DNA of 21,176 nt from an uncultured Lachnospiraceae bacterium (GTDB lineage: Bacteria > Bacillota > Clostridia > Lachnospirales > Lachnospiraceae), in NCBI GenBank assembly GCA_900539715.1, contig UQDA01000034.1:1-21176 (forward strand), given 5' to 3'. Shown piece by piece: positions 6,690 through 15,346 of the stretch. The number at the start of each line of letters is the position of its first letter. Position 1 is the first letter of the stretch. The position numbers were made by a program, and so were the translations under genes. Under the pieces are notes generated by a model. The model was not told the origin of the DNA. It was given only the letters and a program-made list of their open reading frames with translations, and ran no database searches.

Positions 6690-8159
6690 ATGTATTATAT
6701 TGGAGTAGATCTTGGTACATCGGCGGTAAAGCTTTTGCTGATGGAAGGAAACGGACGTATCGCAAATGTGGTATCCAGGGAATATCCTTTGTATTTTCCG
6801 CATCCGGGCTGGTCGGAACAGCATCCGGAGGACTGGTATACACAGACGATGGAAGGGATAGGACAGCTGCTGGAGGGCTTTGACCGGACGCAGGTGGCAG
6901 GCATCAGCTTTGGGGGACAGATGCACGGGCTTGTGATTCTGGATGAGGAGGATAAGGTCATCCGCCCCGCCATTTTGTGGAATGACGGCAGAACCTGGAA
7001 GGAAAATGATTATCTGAACGAAACGGTTGGCAAAGAGAAGCTTTCGGAATGTACCGCGAATATCTCCTTTACGGGCTTTACGGCGTCCAAGCTTTTGTGG
7101 ATAAGGAATAATGAGCCGGATAATTTTGCGCGTATCAGGAAGATAATGCTTCCGAAGGATTATCTGGCATACCGTATGACAGGCGTACACTGCACCGATG
7201 TATCTGATGCGTCGGGAATGCTTTTGTTTGATGTGAAGAGGCGCTGCTGGTCAAAGGAGATGTGCAGCATCTGCGGCGTGGAAGAGCAGCAGTTGGCCAA
7301 AGTATATGAGAGCTATGAAACGGTCGGAACCGTGCTGCCTGATGTGGCAGAAAAGCTGGGGATTTCACCGGATGTAAAGGTGGCGGCAGGAGCGGGAGAC
7401 AATGCTGCGGCGGCTGTGGGGACAGGTACTGTCGGAGAGGGACAATGCAATATCTCCCTTGGTACGAGCGGGACAGTGTTTATTTCTTCGGAACATTTCG
7501 GGGTGGATTCCAACAATGCGCTTCATGCCTTCGCCCATGCGGACGGACATTATCACCTGATGGGATGTATGCTGAGTGCGGCGTCCTGCAATAAGTGGTG
7601 GATGGATGACATCGTCGGGACAAAGGACTATGCGGCGGAGCAGGCGGCAATCGACAAACTCGGAGAGAATCACGTTTATTTCCTGCCGTATCTGATGGGA
7701 GAGCGTTCTCCTCACAATGACCCTGATGCAAGAGGGACATTTATCGGGATGACGATGGATACGACACGGGCGGATATGACGCAGGCTGTGCTGGAGGGCG
7801 TGGCGTTTGCGCTGAGAGATTCTTTTGAGGTCGCAAGGTCACTGGGGATTTCTATTGAACGCACGAAAATCTGCGGAGGCGGCGCAAAGAGCCCTCTCTG
7901 GAAAAAAATCATCGCCAACGTACTGAATGTGAAGGTTGACGTGCCCGAGACGGAGGAAGGTCCCGGATACGGCGCGGCAATGCTGGCGGCAGTAGCGTGC
8001 GGCGAATACGCGTCCGTGCAGGAGGCAGCAGGAAAACTGGTGAAGGTAGTGGATACCATAGAGCCCGATCCGGTCCTTGCGGCAAAATATGAAGAACGTT
8101 ATGCGCAGTTCAAGCAGATATATCCTGCGGTAAAAGAGCTTTTCGGTAAATTGAAATAA
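6690..8159 (+). CDS. xylB: Xylulokinase (FGGY family)
   Basis: A 489-aa sugar kinase expected to convert D-xylulose plus ATP to D-xylulose 5-phosphate. The ATG at 6690 is chosen because AGGAGGAG (6679-6686) sits right before it; upstream in-frame starts lack such a site. The N-terminus IGVDLGTSAVK is the first ATPase phosphate loop. GGQMHGLV (residues 75-82) matches the xylulose-contacting Met-His-Gly of XylB, and RPAILWNDGRT (92-102) is typical of the subfamily. AGAGDNAA carries the predicted catalytic base Asp237, and SLGTSGTV follows. Length is normal. It is the first gene of an operon with DUF4867 and a fucose-isomerase-like enzyme. A related FGGY specificity, such as ribulose or fuculose, cannot be excluded given the partner isomerase, but the motifs favour xylulose. 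Confidence 0.9.
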   Translation: MYYIGVDLGTSAVKLLLMEGNGRIANVVSREYPLYFPHPGWSEQHPEDWYTQTMEGIGQLLEGFDRTQVAGISFGGQMHGLVILDEEDKVIRPAILWNDGRTWKENDYLNETVGKEKLSECTANISFTGFTASKLLWIRNNEPDNFARIRKIMLPKDYLAYRMTGVHCTDVSDASGMLLFDVKRRCWSKEMCSICGVEEQQLAKVYESYETVGTVLPDVAEKLGISPDVKVAAGAGDNAAAAVGTGTVGEGQCNISLGTSGTVFISSEHFGVDSNNALHAFAHADGHYHLMGCMLSAASCNKWWMDDIVGTKDYAAEQAAIDKLGENHVYFLPYLMGERSPHNDPDARGTFIGMTMDTTRADMTQAVLEGVAFALRDSFEVARSLGISIERTKICGGGAKSPLWKKIIANVLNVKVDVPETEEGPGYGAAMLAAVACGEYASVQEAAGKLVKVVDTIEPDPVLAAKYEERYAQFKQIYPAVKELFGKLK

Positions 8160-8195
8160 CGGAAAAGTTCAGATAGATATGGAGGAAATGCGGAA

Positions 8196-8810
8196 ATGAA
8201 AATTTATGAGGTAACGGATGCAGCTTTTTCCGAGTACGGAAGAGTGATTACGGATGTGGATTTTTCCGAGCTTCTGGAAAAGCTGGCAGAGACACCTGTT
8301 CCGGAAGACGTCGTATATGTGGCGTCTGAGGAGAGTCTGGAGGAGCTTCCGGTTTACGAGGAACTGACGGACAAGACTTATGGCGAGCTTCCTATTCAGA
8401 TAGGGTATTGCAATGGACATAACCGGAAGCTGAACGCGCTGGAATACCACAGAAGCTCAGAAGTGGATGTAGCGGGGACGGAGCTTGTGCTGCTGCTTGG
8501 CAGACAGCAGGATATTACGGCGGACTTTACCTATGATACTTCGCTGGTAAAAGCGTTCCGCGTGCCCGCGGGGACGGCGGTGGAGCTGTATGCGACGACG
8601 CTGCATTATGCGCCCTGCCATTCACAGGAGGGCGGCTTCCAGTGCGCCATCGTTTTGCCGAAGGATACGAATCTGGAGCTGACCTTCAGACATGAGGGCG
8701 GCGAGGATGGTCATCTGACTGCAAAGAACAAATGGCTGCTCGGCCATCCGGAAGGCGGTCTGCCGGAGGGCAGCCCGATGGGACTTCTGGGGGAAAATAT
8801 CGAGCTGTAA
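8196..8810 (+). CDS. DUF4867 family cupin-like protein
   Basis: A 204-aa cytoplasmic protein of unknown function that I recognise as DUF4867. GGAGGA (8181-8186) sets the start. The central half has a cupin-like look. LNALEYHRSSEV gives His85 and Glu89. A hydrophobic strand ending LLLGRQQDI follows, then VPAGTAVELYATTLHYAPCHS with His137 and His142. These could form a metal or sugar site. The gene lies 36 bp after xylB and 47 bp before the isomerase gene, so the three are surely co-transcribed. A plausible role is a sugar-handling step that helps the isomerase or kinase, such as lyxose-isomerase-type or epimerase-type cupin chemistry. That is inference from context and fold resemblance only. 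Confidence 0.75.
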   Translation: MKIYEVTDAAFSEYGRVITDVDFSELLEKLAETPVPEDVVYVASEESLEELPVYEELTDKTYGELPIQIGYCNGHNRKLNALEYHRSSEVDVAGTELVLLLGRQQDITADFTYDTSLVKAFRVPAGTAVELYATTLHYAPCHSQEGGFQCAIVLPKDTNLELTFRHEGGEDGHLTAKNKWLLGHPEGGLPEGSPMGLLGENIEL

Positions 8811-8857
8811 CAGAGATGGTTTAAAAATAATACGGATAAAAAATGGAGGAAATCATC

Positions 8858-10342
8858 ATGAACAATTTACCGAAAATCAAAGTTGGTATCGTTGCGGTAA
8901 GCCGCGACTGCTTTCCGGAATCTCTTTCCGTGAACAGAAGAAAGGCGCTGGTAGAGGCATATCAGGCAAAATATGATATAGAAGATATTTACGAATGTCC
9001 TGTCTGTATCGTAGAGAGCGAGATACATATGGTACAGGCGCTGGAAGATATCAAAAAGGCGGGCTGTAACGCACTGTGCGTATATCTTGGAAACTTCGGT
9101 CCTGAAATTGCAGAGACTTTGCTGGCAAAGCATTTCGACGGTCCTTCCATGTTCATTGCGGCAGCAGAAGAGTCCCAGAACGACCTGGTAGGCGGCAGAG
9201 GCGATGCTTACTGCGGTATGCTGAATGCAAGCTATAACTTAAAGCTGCGCAACATCAGAGCGTACATCCCGGAGTATCCGGTAGGGACTGCTTCCGAGTG
9301 CGCGGATATGATTCATGATTTTGTGCCGATAGCAAGAGCTATCGTAGGCTTAAAGAGCTTAAAGATTATCAGCTTCGGCCCCAGACCGTTAAACTTCCTT
9401 GCCTGCAACGCACCGATAAAGCAGCTGTACAATCTGGGCGTTGAGATAGAAGAAAACTCTGAGCTGGATCTGTTCGAGGCATTCAATAAGCATGCGGGCG
9501 ACGAGAGAATTCCTGCGAAAGTAAAAGAGATGGAGGAAGAGCTGGGCGAGGGCAATAAAAAGCCGGAAATCCTGGAGAAGCTCGCACAGTATGAGCTTAC
9601 ACTTTTAGACTGGGTAGAAGAGCATAAGGGATATCGCGAGTATGTGGCGATCGCAGGAAAATGCTGGCCTGCATTCCAGACACAGTTCGGCTTCGTTCCC
9701 TGCTATGTGAACAGCCGTCTGACCGGCATGGGCATTCCTGTATCCTGTGAGGTGGATATTTACGGCTGCCTGAGCGAGTTCATCGGAACCGCTGTCAGCG
9801 ACGATGTGGTAACGCTTCTTGATATCAACAACAGCGTGCCTGACGATATGTATGAGGAGTCGATAAAGGGCAAATTTGATTATACCCACAAGGATACGTT
9901 CATGGGCTTCCACTGCGGCAACACCTGTTCCAGAAAGCTTGCGTTCTGCAGCATGAAAAACCAGATGATAATGGCAAGATCTCTTCCGGAAGAGGTAACG
10001 AACGGTACGCTGGAAGGCGACATCGCTCCCGGCGAGATTACCTTCTATCGTCTGCAGTCCACAGCAGACAATATGCTGCGTGCTTACATTGCACAGGGAG
10101 AAGTACTTCCGGTCGCAACCCGTTCCTTTGGTTCTATCGGCGTATTTGCCATCCCGGAAATGGGACGCTTCTACAGACATGTCCTGATAGAGAAGAATTA
10201 TCCTCACCATGGTGCGGTGGCGTTTGGTCATTACGGAAAAGCGCTGTATGAAGTATTTAAGTATATTGGTGTTCCGGTGGAGGATATCAATTTCAATCAG
10301 CCCAAGGGCATGATGTATCCGACGGAAAATCCGTTCGCATAA
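8858..10342 (+). CDS. L-fucose/L-arabinose isomerase family protein
   Basis: A 494-aa aldose-ketose isomerase of the L-fucose isomerase fold. The ATG at 8858 is preferred because GGAGGA (8845-8850) lies seven bases before it; the ATG at 8843 overlaps that site. Predicted Mn-binding residues are Glu298 (in SCEVDIYG) and Asp322 (in LLDINNSV), 24 residues apart as in E. coli FucI (Glu337/Asp361). A late His450/His451 (in NYPHHGAVAFGHYG) probably supplies the third ligand. The protein is about 100 residues shorter than E. coli FucI, so it belongs to a divergent branch. Coupling to a xylulokinase, rather than to a fuculokinase and aldolase, suggests a pentose substrate such as D-xylose, D-arabinose or L-arabinose. 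No classical XylA is encoded in the window. The family is secure; the substrate is not. Confidence 0.85.
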   Translation: MNNLPKIKVGIVAVSRDCFPESLSVNRRKALVEAYQAKYDIEDIYECPVCIVESEIHMVQALEDIKKAGCNALCVYLGNFGPEIAETLLAKHFDGPSMFIAAAEESQNDLVGGRGDAYCGMLNASYNLKLRNIRAYIPEYPVGTASECADMIHDFVPIARAIVGLKSLKIISFGPRPLNFLACNAPIKQLYNLGVEIEENSELDLFEAFNKHAGDERIPAKVKEMEEELGEGNKKPEILEKLAQYELTLLDWVEEHKGYREYVAIAGKCWPAFQTQFGFVPCYVNSRLTGMGIPVSCEVDIYGCLSEFIGTAVSDDVVTLLDINNSVPDDMYEESIKGKFDYTHKDTFMGFHCGNTCSRKLAFCSMKNQMIMARSLPEEVTNGTLEGDIAPGEITFYRLQSTADNMLRAYIAQGEVLPVATRSFGSIGVFAIPEMGRFYRHVLIEKNYPHHGAVAFGHYGKALYEVFKYIGVPVEDINFNQPKGMMYPTENPFA

Positions 10343-10355
10343 AATATAATGAAGC

Positions 10356-10383
10356 AGGGGCTGTGAAAAAACAGCCCCTTTTT
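10356..10383 (+). terminator. Intrinsic terminator between the isomerase and GH3 genes
   Basis: AGGGGCTGT (10356-10364) pairs with ACAGCCCCT (10371-10379) over a 6-nt loop and is followed by TTTT. It lies only about 20 bp before the GH3 start and no separate promoter is visible after it. GH3 is therefore probably made by partial readthrough. The right arm can also pair with the GH3 ribosome binding site. Confidence 0.8.
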
Positions 10384-10396
10384 GTTCAGAAAGGGG
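10375..10396 (+). promoter_or_regulatory. Alternative hairpin masking the GH3 ribosome binding site
   Basis: CCCCTTT (10375-10381) is complementary to AAAGGGG (10390-10396), which is the ribosome binding site of the GH3 gene. This pairing uses the same CCCC as the terminator stem, so the two structures exclude each other. Complementarity is seen directly; regulation is inferred. Confidence 0.4.
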
Positions 10397-10402
10397 ACTA
10401 TA

Positions 10403-12535
10403 ATGGGGAAGTTTCGTGAAAAGGCAGCGGCTCTTGTAGCGCAGATGACATTGGAGGAAAAGGTGAGCCAGACGCTTTATAATGCGCCTGCGATAGAAAG
10501 GCTGGGTATTCCGGCGTATAACTGGTGGAACGAGGCTCTGCATGGAGTGGCGAGAGCGGGAACGGCAACGGTATTTCCGCAGGCAATCGGCGCAGCGGCA
10601 ACTTTTGATGAGGGACTTTTGAAAAAAATGGGAGAAACTGTCGCTGTCGAGGGCAGGGCAAAGTATAACGCGCAGCAGAAGTACGGTGATCGGGATATTT
10701 ATAAAGGACTTACCTTTTGGGCGCCGAACGTAAATATTTTCAGAGACCCCCGCTGGGGACGCGGACAGGAAACCTATGGAGAAGATCCATGGCTGACCTC
10801 GCGTCTTGGCGTGGCTTTTATAAAGGGCGTACAGGGAGAGGATGAAGAACACCTAAAGGCAGCAGCCTGCGCAAAGCATTTTGCGGTACATTCCGGGCCG
10901 GAGGGGCTGCGTCATGAGTTCGATGCCAAAGCAACGAAGCAGGATATGTATGAAACGTATCTGCCTGCATTTAAAGCGTGTGTGCAGGAGGGAAAGGTCG
11001 AAGCGGTCATGGGAGCCTATAACCGCACGAACGGCGAGCCATGCTGTGGCAGCAAAACGCTTTTACAGGATATTTTGCGGGAAGAGTGGGGCTTTGAAGG
11101 CCATGTGGTCAGCGATTGCTGGGCGCTGGTAGATTTCCATGAGTATCATAAGGTGACAAAGACTCCTCTGGAATCGGCTGCGCTGGCGATGAACAATGGC
11201 TGCGATGTGAACTGTGGATGTACATTCCCTCATCTGAGAGATGCGGTGCGCGGCGGCTATGTAGATGAAAAGAGACTGGATGAAGCGGTCACAAATCTGA
11301 TGGAATGCCGGATGAAGCTGGGGATTTTGGGCGAGGAGCGTCAGGCGGAGCAGGATGCGCTCGGCTATGACCAGGTGGATACGCCTCAAAACCGCGACCT
11401 GAATCTGGAAATTGCCAGAAAGAGCCTTGTGCTGTTGAAAAATGAAAACGGATTTTTACCGCTGGATAAAAAGAAGATAAAATCCATCGGTGTCATCGGG
11501 CCAAATGCGGATTCCCGGAAAGCTCTGGTCGGCAATTATGAAGGAACGGCATCCCGCTATATCACAGTTCTGGAAGGGATTGAAGATTATGCAGGCGACG
11601 AGGTGCGAGTGTACTATTCGGAGGGCTGCGATCTGTGGAGAGACCGGTCCACGGGGCTTGCTCAGGCAGAAGACCGGATTTCAGAGGTAAAGGCTGTCTG
11701 TGAAGCGAGCGATGTGATAGTAGCGGTCATGGGACTGGATTCTACGATAGAAGGGGAACAGGGCGATACGGGCAATGAATTTGCCAGTGGCGATAAAAAA
11801 GACCTGTATTTTCCGGGAATGCAGCCGGAGGTGCTCCGCGTGGCATACGAAAGCGGCAAGCCGGTCATTCTGGTTTCAATGACGGGTTCTGCGATGGCAC
11901 TGACATGGGAGGACGGGCATTTTCCTGCAATCATTGAAGCCTGGTATCCCGGGGCGCAAGGCGGACGGGCAGTAGCGGAAATGATTTTTGGTGCATATAG
12001 TCCGGAAGGAAAGCTTCCGGTGACCTTTTATCGCACATCTGAGGAGCTTCCGGAATTTACGGATTACTCCATGAGGGGACGGACGTACCGCTACATGGAA
12101 AATGAGGCTCTGTATCCGTTTGGCTATGGACTTTCTTATACATCATTTGAACTGACTGATATGGCTCTCAGTTCGGATACGATTGCGGCAGGAGAAAGGA
12201 TGACCGTAACGGCGACTTTGAAAAATACAGGAGAGATGGCGGGAAGCGAGACCGTTCAGGTATATGTGAAAGCGCTGCGGCCGGATACACCGAATGCTCA
12301 GTTGAAGGGGCTGAAAAAAGTATTCCTCCATCCGGGCGAAGAAGTAAGAGTGGAGATTGTATTGGATGATCATGCATTTGCGCTTTGCGATGAAGATGGA
12401 AGAAATATGCTGGAAGCAGGGGAGTATGCGGTGTTTGCAGGAACACAGCAGCCTGATTCAAGAAGCGAGGTCTTGACGGGGCACAAGTGCGAGAAGTTTA
12501 CGGTAAAGTGCGAAAAGCCGGCAGAGCTGAGATAG
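10403..12535 (+). CDS. GH3 beta-xylosidase / beta-glucosidase
   Basis: A 710-aa family 3 glycoside hydrolase. The ATG at 10403 follows AAGGGG by six bases. The N-terminal barrel shows NWWNEALHGVAR (40-51), FRDPRWGRGQETYGEDPW (113-130), Lys158-His159 and VVSDCWAL (235-242) with predicted nucleophile Asp238. The alpha/beta sandwich domain contains GLDSTIEGEQGD near residue 450, the expected acid/base region, and LPVTFYR. A fibronectin-III-like domain (about 590-700) closes the protein. The order matches bacterial and plant GH3 beta-xylosidase/alpha-arabinofuranosidase enzymes. There is no signal peptide, so it should cleave imported xylo-oligosaccharides in the cytoplasm. Position behind the kinase/isomerase genes supports xylosidase over glucosidase. 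No clear terminator follows, so some readthrough into the phosphofructokinase gene is possible. Confidence 0.9.
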   Translation: MGKFREKAAALVAQMTLEEKVSQTLYNAPAIERLGIPAYNWWNEALHGVARAGTATVFPQAIGAAATFDEGLLKKMGETVAVEGRAKYNAQQKYGDRDIYKGLTFWAPNVNIFRDPRWGRGQETYGEDPWLTSRLGVAFIKGVQGEDEEHLKAAACAKHFAVHSGPEGLRHEFDAKATKQDMYETYLPAFKACVQEGKVEAVMGAYNRTNGEPCCGSKTLLQDILREEWGFEGHVVSDCWALVDFHEYHKVTKTPLESAALAMNNGCDVNCGCTFPHLRDAVRGGYVDEKRLDEAVTNLMECRMKLGILGEERQAEQDALGYDQVDTPQNRDLNLEIARKSLVLLKNENGFLPLDKKKIKSIGVIGPNADSRKALVGNYEGTASRYITVLEGIEDYAGDEVRVYYSEGCDLWRDRSTGLAQAEDRISEVKAVCEASDVIVAVMGLDSTIEGEQGDTGNEFASGDKKDLYFPGMQPEVLRVAYESGKPVILVSMTGSAMALTWEDGHFPAIIEAWYPGAQGGRAVAEMIFGAYSPEGKLPVTFYRTSEELPEFTDYSMRGRTYRYMENEALYPFGYGLSYTSFELTDMALSSDTIAAGERMTVTATLKNTGEMAGSETVQVYVKALRPDTPNAQLKGLKKVFLHPGEEVRVEIVLDDHAFALCDEDGRNMLEAGEYAVFAGTQQPDSRSEVLTGHKCEKFTVKCEKPAELR

Positions 12536-12545
12536 AATCCAACTC

Positions 12546-12574
12546 TTGTGAATATTTTTAAAATATTATATAAT
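12546..12574 (+). promoter_or_regulatory. Promoter of the phosphofructokinase-dnaX region
   Basis: TTGTGA at 12546-12551, a 17-bp spacer and a perfect TATAAT at 12569-12574. The leader would be about 70 nt. Confidence 0.65.
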
Positions 12575-12649
12575 TCTACTAAAACAGGGATGTTCCTTAA
12601 GGCATCAGAAATTAGAGCCGGATAGGCAGCAGATGAAGGAGGACTTGCG

Positions 12650-13723
12650 ATGAAAAGAGTTGGAATGTTGACCAGCGGCGGGGACTGTCAGGCATTGAAT
12701 GCAGCGATGAGAGGTGTGGCAAAAGCACTTTTTAACGGGCAGGAAGATGTGGAAATATACGGTTTCATGGATGGATATCAGGGATTGATCTATGGAAAAT
12801 TTCGTTTGCTGACTTACAATGATTTTTCAGGTATTTTGACGAAGGGCGGCACATTTCTGGGAAGCAGCAGGACTCCTTACAAGACAATCCGGGATATCGG
12901 CGCGGACGGCGTGGATAAGATTGCTGCGATGAAGCAGACTTATCACAAGCTGCAGCTGGATTGCCTCGTGATCCTGGGCGGAAACGGCACGCATAAGACA
13001 GCAAATCTTCTTCGGGAGGAAGGACTCAATATTGTAACGCTTCCCAAGACAATCGATAACGATCTGTGGGGAACGGATATGACCTTTGGGTTCCAGAGCG
13101 CGGTAAATATCGCAACGGATGCCATAGACTGCATTCATACAACGGCGGCTTCTCATGGACGTGTATTTATTGTAGAGGTAATGGGGCATAAGGTTGGCTG
13201 GCTCACCCTGAATGCGGGCATTGCGGGTGGCGCAGATATTATTCTGATTCCGGAAATTCCGTATGATATCAACAAAGTCATAGAAAAAATAAATGAACGG
13301 CATGCCCGCGGCAGCCGCTTTACGATTCTTGCGGTAGCAGAAGGGGCAATTTCAAAGGAAGATGCGAAGCTTTCCAAAAAAGAATACAAAAAGAAAATGG
13401 AAAATTACAAGTATCCGTCTGTATCTTATGAGATTGCGGAGCAGATTCAGGCAAAAGGCGGCATGGAAGTTCGTGTGACGGTTCCGGGGCATACACAGAG
13501 AGGCGGAAGCCCCTGCCCGTATGATCGAGTATTTGCAAGCCGTCTGGGATCAGAGGCGGGCAGGATGATCATGGATGGTGAATATGGTTTCATGGTGGGT
13601 TACAAGCATAGAGAAATTGTAAAAGTTCCGCTGGAAGAGGTAGCAGGGAAACTGAAAATGGTAGATCCCAATGCTTCTATTGTTAAAGAGGCGAAGCTGC
13701 TTGGTATCAGCTTCGGAGACTGA
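12650..13723 (+). CDS. pfkA: 6-phosphofructokinase, divergent GGNGT/PKTIDND type
   Basis: A 357-aa enzyme of the phosphofructokinase A superfamily, phosphorylating fructose 6-phosphate in glycolysis. AAGGAGG (12636-12642) sets the start. Motifs are TSGGDCQALNAAMRG (8-22), LGGNGTHKT (109-117), LPKTIDNDLWGT (131-142, catalytic Asp136 and Asp138), VEVMGHKVGW (175-184), AVAEGAI, and GHTQRGGSPCPYDR. The position that decides the phosphoryl donor is Gly113, as in ATP enzymes, while Lys133 matches the PPi and mixed classes; this combination is usually ATP-dependent. Two further changes are notable: Asn112 replaces the metal-site Asp103 of E. coli PfkA, and MGH replaces MGR (Arg162). These look like subfamily traits rather than decay. 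It could supply glycolysis downstream of pentose use. Confidence 0.88.
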   Translation: MKRVGMLTSGGDCQALNAAMRGVAKALFNGQEDVEIYGFMDGYQGLIYGKFRLLTYNDFSGILTKGGTFLGSSRTPYKTIRDIGADGVDKIAAMKQTYHKLQLDCLVILGGNGTHKTANLLREEGLNIVTLPKTIDNDLWGTDMTFGFQSAVNIATDAIDCIHTTAASHGRVFIVEVMGHKVGWLTLNAGIAGGADIILIPEIPYDINKVIEKINERHARGSRFTILAVAEGAISKEDAKLSKKEYKKKMENYKYPSVSYEIAEQIQAKGGMEVRVTVPGHTQRGGSPCPYDRVFASRLGSEAGRMIMDGEYGFMVGYKHREIVKVPLEEVAGKLKMVDPNASIVKEAKLLGISFGD

Positions 13724-13752
13724 ATCCATATAAAGAAAGCAGAGGTTTTTTC

Positions 13753-15327
13753 ATGTCCTATACGGCAATGTACCGGCGGTTCCGTCCGACTTGTTTTGAA
13801 GAGGTAAAGGGACAGGACGCTATCGTTACAACGCTGAGAAATCAGATAAAGGCAGATCGTATCGGTCATGCCTACCTGTTCTGCGGTACGCGGGGTACAG
13901 GTAAAACAAGTATTGCGAAGCTGTTTGCAAAGAGTGTCAATTGTGAGCATCCCAAAGAGGGAAGTCCATGCGGAGAGTGCGCTTCTTGTCGGGCAATTGC
14001 AGAAGGCAGGAGCATGAATGTGGTGGAGATTGATGCCGCTTCCAACAATGGTGTCGATAATATCCGTGAGATTATTGATGAAGTTTCTTATTCCCCGACA
14101 GAGGGCAGATTTCGGGTGTACATTATCGATGAGGTACACATGCTTTCCACAGGAGCATTTAACGCTCTGTTAAAAACGCTGGAAGAACCGCCGTCTTATG
14201 TAATCTTCATTCTGGCAACGACAGAGGCAAATAAAATCCCTGTGACGATACTTTCCCGCTGCCAGCGTTATGACTTCAAACGTCTGACAGTGGAACAGAT
14301 TGAAGAGAGGATGCGGGAAGCGCTGGCAGCTGCGGGCGAGGAGATACCGATAGAGGAAAAAGCGTTAAAATATCTGGCAAAGGCTGCGGACGGCGCGATG
14401 CGTGATGCCTGGAGTCTTTTGGACCAGTGTCTCGCATTTCATTTCGGACAGAAGCTGACCTATGATAAGGTGCTGGATGTGCTGGGGGCGGTGGATACGG
14501 AAGTGTTCAGCCGTCTTCTGCGCTGTGTGGCGGCAAGGAACGTTCCGGGCTGTATCGGCGTATTGGAGGAAATTGTGCTTCAAGGCAGGGATATGGGGCA
14601 GTTTGTAGCAGATTTTATCTGGTATTTAAGAAATCTGCTCCTTGTCAAAACGTCCGGGGCGGCAGCGGAAGAAGTGATTGACATTTCCGGTGAAAATCTG
14701 GCAAGATTAGGAGAGGAGGCGGAAATGGTTGAAGCGGATGCAATTATGCGCTACATCCGCTGTTTTTCCGAGCTTTCCGGACGGATACGTTATGCGGGAC
14801 AAAAGCGCGTCCTTATAGAAACGGCTCTTATCAGGCTGTGCAGACCTGAGATGGAGGTAAAGGAAGATGCGCTTCTGGACAGGATACGCAGGCTGGAGCA
14901 GACGCTGGAGAAAATTGAAAGCGGCGCGCTTACCGTGGCAGCTGCGGCGCCGATGCAGCAGGAACCGGTAAGACCTTCCGTTCCTAAGGCGGAGCTTCCA
15001 AAGGCAATTCCGGAGGATGTAAAACATATCGTGGAGGCCTGGGGCGGTTTTTGGAGCAATACGCCGCAGCCGATGAAATCGTATCTGAAAGGTGCGCGTC
15101 TGAGCCTTGGCGGAGATAACCGGCTTTTGCTCGTATTAGAGGACGGGCTGGCATCGGATTATTTTCTGAAAGAGCCTGCAAACCGCGAGGCGCTGGAAAA
15201 TATGCTGGCGGATTTTGCTGGGAAACAGGTGGATATTGAGATCAGAAGCGTTCAGGACCGGCAGGAAATGGAGCGTTCTTATGTAGACCTTTCACAGGTC
15301 ATTCATATGGACATAGAAGAAGAGTAA
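13753..15327 (+). CDS. dnaX: DNA polymerase III subunit gamma/tau
   Basis: A 524-aa AAA+ clamp-loader subunit that opens the sliding clamp and organises the replisome. Walker A is GTRGTGKTS (45-53). The zinc-binding cysteines are 64, 73, 76 and 79 (in CEHPKEGSPCGECASC). Walker B is IIDEVH (124-129), sensor 1 is ILATTE (153-158), and SRC (168-170) carries the arginine finger. The collar domain runs to about residue 365. A Pro/Ala-rich linker lies near 385-410 and a tau-type C-terminal domain (IVEAWGGFWSNTPQPMK onward) ends the protein. I did not find an A-AAA-AAG frameshift heptamer in the linker, so only the long form may be made. The gene follows phosphofructokinase by 29 bp. The dnaX-ybaB-recR order is typical of Firmicutes; the usual upstream SRP RNA gene is not seen. 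Confidence 0.97.
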   Translation: MSYTAMYRRFRPTCFEEVKGQDAIVTTLRNQIKADRIGHAYLFCGTRGTGKTSIAKLFAKSVNCEHPKEGSPCGECASCRAIAEGRSMNVVEIDAASNNGVDNIREIIDEVSYSPTEGRFRVYIIDEVHMLSTGAFNALLKTLEEPPSYVIFILATTEANKIPVTILSRCQRYDFKRLTVEQIEERMREALAAAGEEIPIEEKALKYLAKAADGAMRDAWSLLDQCLAFHFGQKLTYDKVLDVLGAVDTEVFSRLLRCVAARNVPGCIGVLEEIVLQGRDMGQFVADFIWYLRNLLLVKTSGAAAEEVIDISGENLARLGEEAEMVEADAIMRYIRCFSELSGRIRYAGQKRVLIETALIRLCRPEMEVKEDALLDRIRRLEQTLEKIESGALTVAAAAPMQQEPVRPSVPKAELPKAIPEDVKHIVEAWGGFWSNTPQPMKSYLKGARLSLGGDNRLLLVLEDGLASDYFLKEPANREALENMLADFAGKQVDIEIRSVQDRQEMERSYVDLSQVIHMDIEEE

Positions 15328-15346
15328 AGAAAGGATGTACACACAT

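Noticed and set aside
9605..10852. A 415-codon open frame on the minus strand across the isomerase and GH3 genes
   Set aside because: It is antisense to two well-supported genes and crosses their terminator; the composition is typical of a shadow frame.
13724..13752. SRP RNA gene expected upstream of dnaX in many Firmicutes
   Set aside because: The gap is only 29 bp, so no such RNA gene fits here.
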